From contig JAITWM010000078.1 in the NCBI GenBank assembly GCA_031285265.1, positions 1 to 32,804 of the forward strand: 32,804 nucleotides of DNA. The letters run 5' to 3'. The DNA comes from Lysobacteraceae bacterium. Its GTDB lineage: Bacteria > Pseudomonadota > Gammaproteobacteria > Xanthomonadales > Xanthomonadaceae. Positions 25,873-32,804 of this stretch are shown in pieces. Position numbers and translations under genes: made by a program. The notes beneath the pieces are model-generated. The model worked only from the letters and a program-made list of their open reading frames with translations. It searched no databases and was not told the origin of the DNA. The first letter of the stretch is position 1. Each line of letters starts with the position of its first letter.

Positions 25873-26886
25873 TCAGTACTTCAAAATGCTTCCACCGAGC
25901 GACAAGCCGGCGCCGGAACCGAGCAGTGCCACGGTTTGACCGCGCTGTAAACGGCCGTCGGCGATGACGCGGTGCAATCCTGCCGGGATCGATGCGGACA
26001 GTTGGTTGCCATGATCTTCCAGAATATGGACCACGCGCTCCTCCGGCAATATGGATGCTTTCCGTAAATGCGCCAATGCTTTTCCGCTGGCCTGATGCGG
26101 TATCAGCCAATCCATGTCACCGATCTCCATTTCGGCTCCCGCGAACAGCCGGCGCAGAAAACCCGGCAACTGTGAGGCGGCCTGCTTGTATACCATTTTC
26201 CCATCCATCTCAAAATGCGCGCCATCGATGAATGTCCGGACATCGTCTTTGACCCGTAATCGGGTTCCTCCCGCACGCACTCGGCAGAAATCGGCGCCAT
26301 CACCATAAGCTTCCAATCGTGCCGTCAACAATGCCGATCCCGTCTGTTCGGTATCCGACTCCACGAGAACCGCCACGGCACCATCGCCGAACAATGGCGC
26401 AGTAAGCACATCGTCCCAATTCAGCCCGCATGATGGGACTTCCACCGAAACGATCAGGATGCGGCGGTAGCGGTGCGTAGCGATCGCCAGCGACGCCATA
26501 TCCAGCGCCACGAGAAAGCTCAGGCAGGTCGCATTGATGTCAAACGCTGGAATACCGCTGTTGCCATAACCCATTTCACGCTGCAGCAATGCGCCCAGGC
26601 AAGGAATCGGCTGTTCCATCACACTGCATGCGGAAATCAGGCAATCCACTTCTTCGAAACGGATTCCTGCAACTTCCAAAGCGTCCCGCGCGGCTCGTGC
26701 GCCCATGAACGAACTGGTTTCGTGCGATGCTGCAAACCGACGCCTGGCAACACCGGTCTGCTGGAACGTCCATCCTTCCGGTTTACTCCAACGTCGATCG
26801 AGTTCGACCGACTCCACTCCTCTGCTGGGCAGATATTCACCCGTGCCGACAATACGCATCGGTATCGGCAAACCGATCATACTCAT
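25873..26886 (-). CDS. OleA/FabH-like thiolase-fold condensing enzyme (3-oxoacyl-ACP synthase III)
   Basis: Predicted Claisen-condensing enzyme acting on acyl-CoA or acyl-ACP. Counted from ATG 26886 (337 residues) the triad is Cys121 (DINATCLSF), His264 (LIPHQASGKAL) and Asn294 (HGNQLSASIPAGL), with the terminal LLGSGAGLSLGGSIL. The spacing of Cys, His and Asn fits FabH and OleA. A Glu at 91 (SVMEQPIPC) sits where OleA has its catalytic Glu117, suggesting head-to-head condensation rather than malonyl-ACP use; this is from unaided alignment. The start is uncertain: ATGs at 26910, 26904, 26886, 26880 and 26859 are in frame, and only 26886 has a G-rich tract upstream (11 bases away). It is the first gene of the unit, divergent from an HTH regulator. 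Confidence 0.85.
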   Translation of the reverse strand: MSMIGLPIPMRIVGTGEYLPSRGVESVELDRRWSKPEGWTFQQTGVARRRFAASHETSSFMGARAARDALEVAGIRFEEVDCLISACSVMEQPIPCLGALLQREMGYGNSGIPAFDINATCLSFLVALDMASLAIATHRYRRILIVSVEVPSCGLNWDDVLTAPLFGDGAVAVLVESDTEQTGSALLTARLEAYGDGADFCRVRAGGTRLRVKDDVRTFIDGAHFEMDGKMVYKQAASQLPGFLRRLFAGAEMEIGDMDWLIPHQASGKALAHLRKASILPEERVVHILEDHGNQLSASIPAGLHRVIADGRLQRGQTVALLGSGAGLSLGGSILKY

Positions 26887-26913
26887 ACTGGTCGATGCCC
26901 CCATCACCATAAA

Positions 26914-26931
26914 TGTCAGTACACACTGACA
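26914..26931. promoter_or_regulatory. Perfect inverted repeat upstream of the condensing-enzyme gene
   Basis: TGTCAGT-ACAC-ACTGACA: 7-bp perfect arms around four bases, just upstream of the condensing-enzyme start region. Its size and symmetry fit an operator for a dimeric HTH protein; the divergent HTH gene is the obvious candidate regulator. It shares the TGTCA/TGACA half-site with the repeat at 27032-27045. Confidence 0.5.
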
Positions 26932-27031
26932 CGTTCCCCCTTCGGCTACCAAAGCCGGCAGCCGGAAGCTGCAATTATTATCAGCCGAAAGATCATATCT
27001 TGATACTCTTATCGATATTTTTTTCGGTTAT

Positions 27032-27045
27032 TGACACTCATGTCA
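27032..27045. promoter_or_regulatory. Inverted repeat overlapping the start codon of the HTH regulator
   Basis: TGACA-CTCA-TGTCA is a perfect 5-bp inverted repeat that includes the ATG at 27040. It uses the same half-site as the 26914-26931 repeat, with the arms facing the other way. Binding here would block the regulator's own translation start or early elongation, consistent with autoregulation. Confidence 0.4.
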
Positions 27046-27795
27046 GGATCTCAGCTCGTCGTACAAGCCATTCGCGATCTATTGCGTGCCCGCGGCATGA
27101 CCTACCGCGAGTTGGCAGAGCGGCTAGGCGTCAGTGTGCCCACGGTCAAGCGCGATCTGAGTCGCGGCGATTTCTCACTGAGCCGGCTCGATCAGATCTG
27201 CGAAGCGCTTGAAATCACTATCGGCGATCTGTTGCAGAACGAAGTCCGACAGAGCGAGGAATATCTCACGCAACTCAGTAGCACACAGGAAGACGCACTG
27301 GTCACCGATCCCAAGTTATTACTGTTGACATACTTACTGATCAATCATTGGAGTTTCGACGAAATCATTTCGACATACTCCATCGATGAAAACGAGCTTA
27401 TTTCATTGCTGCTACGACTCGATCAACTGAAGATCATCGATTACCGCCCGCCGCGGCGGGTAAGGAAACTGACGGCAAGGAATTTCACCTGGCGTAAGGA
27501 TGGCCCTGTTCAGGAGTTTTTCCTGAAACGGATCGTCCCGGAATTTTTTGACATTCATTCCGAAGAACGCGATGCCGATTCGTTCTACTTTGTCGCCGGC
27601 ATGTTGTCCGAAAGTTCCAGACAATATCTAGCTAATTCAATGCAACAGTTGGCGCGTGAATTCGACGAGCTGTCGCGGCGAGATAATCGGTTATCGCTAG
27701 GATCGCGTCACGGATGCAGCGCCGTCCTGGCGCTGCGTCACTGGGAATTTTCCGATTTCACTCACCTGCGCCGGAAGCCACGGACACCTGCGTGA
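27040..27795 (+). CDS. HTH (XRE-family) transcriptional regulator, divergent from the condensing-enzyme cluster
   Basis: DNA-binding regulator. From ATG 27040 the product is 251 residues. An XRE/lambda-repressor-type HTH covers about 6-64 (MTYRELAERLGVSVPTVKRDL is the helix-turn-helix core, with DQICEALEITIGDLL after it). The remaining 185 residues hold an unrecognised effector or dimerisation domain. It contains LLLLTYLLINHWSFDEIISTY, a second winged-helix-like stretch around LLLRLDQLKIIDYRPP, and a helical C-terminus (SRQYLANSMQQLAREFDEL). An in-frame TTG at 27031 is a less likely start. It is divergently placed next to the condensing-enzyme operon, so local control is likely. No repressor or activator role can be decided from sequence. 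Confidence 0.85.
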   Translation: MSGSQLVVQAIRDLLRARGMTYRELAERLGVSVPTVKRDLSRGDFSLSRLDQICEALEITIGDLLQNEVRQSEEYLTQLSSTQEDALVTDPKLLLLTYLLINHWSFDEIISTYSIDENELISLLLRLDQLKIIDYRPPRRVRKLTARNFTWRKDGPVQEFFLKRIVPEFFDIHSEERDADSFYFVAGMLSESSRQYLANSMQQLAREFDELSRRDNRLSLGSRHGCSAVLALRHWEFSDFTHLRRKPRTPA

Positions 27796-28028
27796 TCGGA
27801 ATCGTAATTCCCGCTCATGGATGCTTTGGACGGACGACCCCCGGGAAGGAGGCTAGGCGGATGGGCGATACATGACCTCTACCGTCGTCGTGATTTACAG
27901 ACTTGCCGTGTCCCGGATGACACAGTGGCGGCCAATCATAACGAGGCCGCCGGTCGATATATCGCCTTCGTCATTTTCTCTCCTGGGTAGCGGAATGCCG
28001 GCGTCATCCGCTTGTTGTTTGCCGTCCT

Positions 28029-28517
28029 CGTACCCTGCACGAAATAAGCGTGAATTGAAACCCGGAACTCCAGCGCATGACCTTGAGAAAGACATGTCGC
28101 ACGCTCACAGGCGTGCGTGAATTGAAACCGCCGCTATGAACGCAGATAAAAATCTCTGGCGGGTCGCACGCTCACAGGCGTGCGTGAATTGAAACTTTTA
28201 GAGAAATTCGGGATGCCGACAGCCATCGGGTCGCACGCTCACAGGCGTGCGTGAATTGAAACTGACGTGGCCACCGTTGGTCACGAACCAGTAGGCGTCG
28301 CACGCTCACAGGCGTGCGTGAATTGAAACGAGGATGGCGAGATCATCAACACGGCCACGGCCGTCGCACGCTCACAGGCGTGCGTGAATTGAAACTTGGC
28401 GGGGCGTTAGACAATGGCTGGATCAGCGCTGTCGCACGCTCACAGGCGTGCGTGAATTGAAACTGCGCGTGAGTCTGGTGCTGGCACTGGAGGGCAGGTC
28501 GTATGCTCACAGGCGTG
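28029..28517 (+). CRISPR. Short type I-C-like CRISPR array with six identical repeats and decayed ends
   Basis: Six identical 33-bp repeats start at 28096, 28163, 28230, 28297, 28363 and 28431. Each begins GTCGCACGCT and ends GCGTGAATTGAAAC, with a GCACGC/GCGTGC stem around TCACAG. Spacers are 33-35 bp. A degenerate repeat at 28029-28061 keeps only the last 14 bases (GCGTGAATTGAAAC) and has lost the hairpin. At the right end a copy starting at 28498 (GTCGTATGCTCACAGGCGTG) loses its 3' half. The ATTGAAAC end points rightwards, so the leader should be on the left (27796-28028); that stretch shows no marked AT-rich leader. No cas gene is in the window. The repeat belongs to the I-C family by its GTCGC...GTGGATTGAAAC-like ends. 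Confidence 0.97.
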
Positions 28518-28577
28518 GAAAGCGAGAATTTTGCACAACATCATCCGATATGTGTCGAATTTCTAAATCTCCCCGAT

Positions 28578-29000
28578 TTAGCGGCGTGGAATGACCGCCA
28601 GCGTCAATCGAGAGATACACACTAATCGAGCTTCTTCATCTTCGATGCGAATCTCCCAGACATGGGTACTTCGGCCGATATGCAACGGGCGAGCAGTGCC
28701 AGTAACGATACCCTCGCGTATTCCACGGACGTGGTTGGCATTGATATCCAGGCCCACGCACACCTCTCGTTCGGGGTCCAAGCACAATAGTCCGGCCACG
28801 CTGCCCAGTGTTTCCGCCAACGCAACCGACGCGCCGCCGTGCAGCAAGCCGTATGGTTGCCTGGTCCGCTTGTCTATTGGCATGGTGGCGCGCAGCCAAT
28901 CATCTCCCGCTTCGGTGAAAACAATGCCGAGATGGTCGATCATCGTGTTTTGACGGAGCGCGTTGACGGCTTTCAAAGAAACAGGTTCGCGAAAGGTCAT
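28578..29000 (-). CDS. Hotdog-fold thioesterase, YdiI/MenI-like
   Basis: Acyl-CoA thioesterase of the PaaI/YdiI group. The E. coli relatives hydrolyse DHNA-CoA and other aryl- or acyl-CoA substrates; the true substrate here is unknown. The 140-residue product has family length. It shows the catalytic region YGLLHGGASVALAETLGSVAG with His54 and Glu63 in the expected places, and conserved DINANHVRG after it. ATG 29000 is the natural start. It lies right next to the CRISPR array and is transcribed toward it; its last codons are about 60 bp from the final repeat. Confidence 0.93.
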   Translation of the reverse strand: MTFREPVSLKAVNALRQNTMIDHLGIVFTEAGDDWLRATMPIDKRTRQPYGLLHGGASVALAETLGSVAGLLCLDPEREVCVGLDINANHVRGIREGIVTGTARPLHIGRSTHVWEIRIEDEEARLVCISRLTLAVIPRR

Positions 29001-29232
29001 GAGAGGGTTCCTGGACTCTGGGGAATACGGATTCTAGATCGTGCAACAACGCTCGAAGCGGACTCGCATCGCACGTACCGGACCGATTTATGATCGAAAC
29101 CCGCTCGGAAGCAAACAGACGTGTACCGCATACGGATTCCTTAAGCGAATGAGAATCCAATATCGGAAACGCCGCTTACGTGCCGTTTTCACCTCGCCAC
29201 TGATGCGGCGGCGATTCGTCTGCTTTCGGGTA

Positions 29233-31242
29233 TCACATGATCGGTACGGCCAAACCGGCGCCGATTGCCATCAGCATTCGCGCCAGCAAAATCTTTGGGC
29301 CCTTATCGACCTCGGGAAAATCGCCGACCTGGACGTAACATTTATGGAAGTCCGGATGCCTGTACGATGGCAACGGATTCGGACATCCCGGACCTGGGCG
29401 GAAATCGTAGTTGGTCGCATAGCGCCAGGGCCAAATATCCAAAATCGGCATCGCTTCGGAAACTTTGCCCACACTGTAATTGAGGCCTGACAATACCGGA
29501 GGGCGGATTCTCGGTGCGACGATCCAGGAATTTTCCGGCTCGATATCGCGTTCGATACTACGCGCCAGCGCCTCCGCGAAAGCGGCATCCTTGATGACGA
29601 TGATTCCTTCCGTATTGTAGTTCTCACTACGCGGGTCGAAATTATGTGTGCCGATCACCGCAACGTGCCGGTCAATGACCATCGATTTGGCGTGTAATCC
29701 CATACGCGCGCCTGCGCCATGGACCGGCATCAACTTATTGCCTATCGTGCTGCCGCGCAACAGCGAACCACGGGTTTCGGTGCGTTGTTTGCGCGTCAAT
29801 TCGTTCGCATCCCCTTCGTCCCCATAACGATATGAGCGGCCGCGTGGCGATGGCGGGGTATTTTGCGGTGGATTTGCGTCTTCCATAGCGAGCAGGTCCG
29901 GCCACATACCGATATGATTCACCGGCGCATTTTGCGGAAAGGGCTTGAGTTCATATATCTCGAAGCCGAAATCGCGCATATTGCGTCGCTTGTATTTGAA
30001 TGCCACCGAATAAACGACCGGATTATCCGTCGCTGCCAGACTATTGGTGGAAACGATCACCCGTGGTGGAAGCGGGCGCGTACGCATCTCCCGAAACAAA
30101 TCACGGGCGGGCTTGGAAAGCACCAGATACGGCGTCTGCAACAGAATCTCTTCTTGCGCGTTTTCAAGCAACTGTCCCAGTTTAGGGTCCACGGGAGCCG
30201 CCGTTCGCCGTGGCCTGCTCTGGTGCTTTTCCGGCAGATCGCTGATGAACGCGACCGATCCTATCGGCAATGCCTCATGAACGAACAGCATCTCGATCAA
30301 CTCCGTGTCGTCCGCTTCCATCTGTATGCGTTGTACGCGTTCCGGCTGTTTCGGGTTCGATTCCGGCAATTGAGGAACACCCTCCCGCAATAAGGTCAGA
30401 CCGACATCGTTGAGCCGCTCGACGGGTATGCTGCGCGGCGCACGCCAATAGGCTTCGAAACTCTGGGCCATTTCTTTGACGACCGGTCCGGCGACCAATA
30501 CATCGCGATCGCGGAAATTGTATTTCGAATCCCAATCGTAATAATCGTCCTGATAATTACGGCCGCCCGTAATGCCGACGGCTGAATCAATCAACAGCAA
30601 TTTGTTGTGCATGCGTTGGTTGAAACGGCGGAAACAGCACACGACACTGGCCGCATAATGAAAATAATTCGGTGTAGCCAGTCCGAAAGTCGGGTTGTAA
30701 ACCCGCAACTCGAAATTCTGATGCGCTCCGGACAATGCGGCAAGAATCCTCAAATCGGAAATCGCCGAAAGCTGATCGATCAATACCCGTATCTGTACGC
30801 CGCGCTTGGCGGCCGTCAGCAATTCGTCAATGATCAAGTACGCACTATCATCCTTGTCGAAGATGTATGTCTGCAGATCGATATGCCGAGTCGCGCTGCG
30901 GATAAGATTGACTCGTGCCAACAGCGCATCTTCGCCATTGTCCAGGATCAGGGCATAGTGTCTTGGTGTCTGCTCGGTGGATTCCACGAATGCCGCATCG
31001 GCAAGCGCCCGCAACGGCGAAGGCTGTGCGCAGCGATCCACGGCGTCGCAATTCACCTCCTGCGAACGGCTCGCTGTCGCGATATCGGCCACGCGTGCGT
31101 GCTGCCGCGACGACAGACTGACGCAGGCGCTGCTCAAAAGCGCCAATCCAAGAATCACGATACGCAGCCAATTGCTCACGGCCAGATCCACTCTCGTAAA
31201 CGATCCGTTGCCGACATGCCGCTCGCCATGCATAAAGCGCAT
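29233..31242 (-). CDS. Phospholipase D family lipoprotein, cardiolipin synthase C-like
   Basis: Two-HKD phospholipase D superfamily protein; close relatives (ClsC/YmdC type) make cardiolipin from phosphatidylethanolamine and phosphatidylglycerol. From ATG 31242 the product has 669 residues. HKD1 is HNKLLLID (His212, Lys214, Asp219) followed by GGRN; HKD2 is HAKSMVID (His517, Lys519, Asp524) followed by GTHNFDPRS. An N-terminal hydrophobic stretch ends in SSAC (Cys40), a possible lipobox. A GGAG 11 bases upstream supports ATG 31242; a later in-frame GTG (V18 or V22) would give a more normal signal-peptide length. A proline/arginine-rich insert lies around residues 455-505, before HKD2. The gene is flanked by gene-free DNA on both sides. 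Confidence 0.9.
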   Translation of the reverse strand: MRFMHGERHVGNGSFTRVDLAVSNWLRIVILGLALLSSACVSLSSRQHARVADIATASRSQEVNCDAVDRCAQPSPLRALADAAFVESTEQTPRHYALILDNGEDALLARVNLIRSATRHIDLQTYIFDKDDSAYLIIDELLTAAKRGVQIRVLIDQLSAISDLRILAALSGAHQNFELRVYNPTFGLATPNYFHYAASVVCCFRRFNQRMHNKLLLIDSAVGITGGRNYQDDYYDWDSKYNFRDRDVLVAGPVVKEMAQSFEAYWRAPRSIPVERLNDVGLTLLREGVPQLPESNPKQPERVQRIQMEADDTELIEMLFVHEALPIGSVAFISDLPEKHQSRPRRTAAPVDPKLGQLLENAQEEILLQTPYLVLSKPARDLFREMRTRPLPPRVIVSTNSLAATDNPVVYSVAFKYKRRNMRDFGFEIYELKPFPQNAPVNHIGMWPDLLAMEDANPPQNTPPSPRGRSYRYGDEGDANELTRKQRTETRGSLLRGSTIGNKLMPVHGAGARMGLHAKSMVIDRHVAVIGTHNFDPRSENYNTEGIIVIKDAAFAEALARSIERDIEPENSWIVAPRIRPPVLSGLNYSVGKVSEAMPILDIWPWRYATNYDFRPGPGCPNPLPSYRHPDFHKCYVQVGDFPEVDKGPKILLARMLMAIGAGLAVPIM

Positions 31243-31597
31243 TTCGGCTCAGACTCCAATTGCGCATCCCGACACATATTGCCGGCACCCCCTTGTTGTA
31301 AACGATCGAATGCAAAAAACGACATCCAATTGCCTTTATGAAATGTCGTGAACGGCCACATCGGAAAAACCGTCCATGTTCCATAGACAGTTTTACGCCC
31401 GAGCTCTGACAAAGTGCGCACGATGCAGCGATTCAACTCCCCCGGCCGCGTATTCTATCAGCGTCCGCACAGGAACCCGAATTGCATTCGAGCACGCGAA
31501 TTTTTCGTTCGACCATACCTGAATGCCGCGTTGACCAAACGCGCCATCGCTTCAGATTGATCCGGTCGATATCAGTGCCTTACTGGCACCGTCTGCC
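31243..31597. other. Gene-free stretch between sixA and the PLD gene
   Basis: No coding frame is supported here (open frames overlap the N-terminus of the PLD gene in other phases). It should contain the PLD gene promoter. No convincing promoter or terminator could be placed. Confidence 0.35.
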
Positions 31598-32074
31598 TCA
31601 AGGCCACCAAAATGCGGACAATATCGCGCCACCCGGTTCTATGGCGTCTCCCGCCGGAAATGTCAGCACTGCCACACCCGCCGTAGGCATACCGCGATAA
31701 TCTCCCGACCGGCCGCTATGCAATAACGCAAGCAGACGCTCCATTCCCGGATTGTGTCCCACCAGCATCAACCGCTCCACTTCTTGTTGTGCTTGGATCA
31801 ACCCGATCAATGTACCGGGCGAGGCCTGATAGATATCCGACTCCAATTGATGCTCGATATCGCCGATCGCATCGAATACTGCCTCCAGCGTTTCTCTGGT
31901 CCGGCGCGCGGGCGAGCAGAGTACCCGATCGGGGATCAGTTTCTGCGATGCCAGCCACTGCCCTGCGTCGGCCGCTTCGCTGAGTCCCTGCGAGGACAAT
32001 GCCCGATCAAAATCCGTTTGTCCCGTTCCTATGGGTTCCGCGTTGGCATGCCGCAATAGAATTAATTCACGCAT
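31598..32074 (-). CDS. sixA: Phosphohistidine phosphatase SixA
   Basis: SixA removes phosphate from phosphohistidine, for example in ArcB-type Hpt domains or the nitrogen PTS. The 158-residue product has the RHG signature at its N-terminus (LLRHANAE, His9 as nucleophile). It also has the SPARRTRETLE region and VGHNPGMERLL with the second catalytic His107. The length matches SixA of other proteobacteria. A purine-rich site (GAGAGAAAG) precedes ATG 32074. It starts 19 bp after the stop of the ParA-like gene and is probably co-transcribed with it. Confidence 0.93.
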   Translation of the reverse strand: MRELILLRHANAEPIGTGQTDFDRALSSQGLSEAADAGQWLASQKLIPDRVLCSPARRTRETLEAVFDAIGDIEHQLESDIYQASPGTLIGLIQAQQEVERLMLVGHNPGMERLLALLHSGRSGDYRGMPTAGVAVLTFPAGDAIEPGGAILSAFWWP

Positions 32075-32093
32075 TTTCTTTCTCTCGAGGGGG

Positions 32094-32726
32094 TTATGCC
32101 TTGGTCAGCCACTTCAACAATGGCTCCCAATCGCTCTGATGGTCGCGTACCTGCGCGGACCGATAGTCGAATAGCGTATACCCAAGTCCCACCATCACGG
32201 CATAAGCCTGGGTATCGCGAAGGCAGGCAACCAGCGGATAGGGCCAGCCTTGCAACACTTCCATTGCCTGCTGGGAGGCGTTCGTCCATGGCTTGGCCCG
32301 GTTCAGGACCAGCCCCACAGGCAATTGCCGCTGGTGTACGCGTGCCACTTTGGCCAACGAATTCAGGAACCCGATGATTGCTTCAATATCCAAGGCGGAT
32401 GGTAATACAGGAACCACCACGGCATCGGCTGCTCCCAGCAATACATCGAGATCGTCGGCCAAGGCCCCGGCGGCGGCATCGATCACGACATATTCCGCAT
32501 CGTCCGGTATCCGTCCCGGCCAGGATCGGCGGCGGCTGACGTCCACCGAGACAACGGTCCCGCCATGTTCCCTTTGGCGCTCGGCCCAGCGTGACGCCGA
32601 TCCTTGCGGATCGGCATCGGCCAATACGGTCAACTTGCCGCTGAGAGCGTAATATGCTGCAAGATGCGTGGAAATGGTGGTCTTGCCGACGCCGCCTTTG
32701 GAGCCGGCAACCAAGATCGTCTTCAT
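32094..32726 (-). CDS. Orphan ParA-family ATPase
   Basis: Small ParA/MinD-type P-loop ATPase that positions or partitions cargo (plasmid, chromosome, or protein complexes). The 210 residues contain the deviant Walker A KGGVGKT (10-16), ADADPQGSA (36-44), the switch region YVVIDAAAG and the [13 protein letters not shown] stretch. No ParB or parS partner is visible in the window, so its cargo is unknown; single ParA genes of this size often position chemotaxis, carboxysome or cell-pole complexes. GAGG precedes ATG 32726. It probably forms a two-gene operon with sixA. Confidence 0.9.
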   Translation of the reverse strand: MKTILVAGSKGGVGKTTISTHLAAYYALSGKLTVLADADPQGSASRWAERQREHGGTVVSVDVSRRRSWPGRIPDDAEYVVIDAAAGALADDLDVLLGAADAVVVPVLPSALDIEAIIGFLNSLAKVARVHQRQLPVGLVLNRAKPWTNASQQAMEVLQGWPYPLVACLRDTQAYAVMVGLGYTLFDYRSAQVRDHQSDWEPLLKWLTKA

Positions 32727-32804
32727 GCGCGCCTCGCTTCCGGATTGGAATGTCCGCAGAGTACACCGACGCTTGCGATGAGGATAGAAACGCCGCCTGC
32801 CCGC

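Noticed and set aside
27796-28028. A cas2 or cas1 remnant upstream of the array
   Set aside because: No stretch resembling Cas1 or Cas2 was found in any frame; the nearest gene is the HTH regulator.
27895-28095. A small minus-strand gene just left of the CRISPR array
   Set aside because: It overlaps the decayed first repeat, has no ribosome-binding site and no recognisable family.
1-32804. tRNA, rRNA, insertion sequences or transposase genes
   Set aside because: I looked for tRNA-like cloverleaf ends, rRNA segments and transposase motifs and saw none.

Overview
The window looks like chromosomal DNA of a gammaproteobacterium, most likely of the Xanthomonadales/Lysobacterales. This rests on moderately GC-rich coding, an mlaFEDCB operon that ends in vacJ/mlaA, the recC-recB order, and OleA/OleD-like proteins. 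It is an inference from gene content and family recognition; no database search was possible.

Left part (1-6.2 kb): recC and the first 668 codons of recB lie on the minus strand; recB runs off the left edge. Between recC and the next operon is a 927-bp gene-free stretch. It holds four strongly diverged type I-C-like CRISPR repeats (5685-5915) whose ends are conserved and whose middles are not.

6.2-16.7 kb: a tight plus-strand operon encodes the whole Mla retrograde phospholipid transport system (MlaF, E, D, C, B and the outer-membrane lipoprotein MlaA). Then come a minus-strand OafA-type membrane acyltransferase with an SGNH domain and a minus-strand rmuC. Divergent from rmuC is a translationally coupled pair, undecaprenyl-diphosphatase uppP and a glycosyltransferase of the MGDG-synthase type.

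16.8-22.6 kb: a META/DUF4377 lipoprotein gene faces a PEBP-family gene across a hairpin. Three further minus-strand genes follow: a TPR protein with a sulfotransferase-like C-terminus, a YheT-type hydrolase and a PlsC-type acyltransferase.

22.9-27.8 kb: the most distinctive locus. Four minus-strand genes with overlapping or nearly touching ends encode an OleA/FabH-like thiolase-fold condensing enzyme, an OleD-like NAD(P)-dependent epimerase/dehydrogenase, a metallo-beta-lactamase-fold hydrolase and an ATP-grasp ligase. A divergent HTH regulator sits upstream, and the shared intergenic region carries two perfect inverted repeats. The locus resembles olefin (Ole) biosynthesis without OleB or OleC, and could be an uncharacterised biosynthetic system.

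28.0-32.8 kb: a short CRISPR array has six identical 33-bp type I-C-like repeats plus decayed end repeats, and no cas genes are in the window. It is followed on the minus strand by a hotdog thioesterase (YdiI/MenI-like), a two-HKD phospholipase D/cardiolipin-synthase-like lipoprotein, and a sixA phosphohistidine phosphatase directly downstream of an orphan parA-like ATPase.
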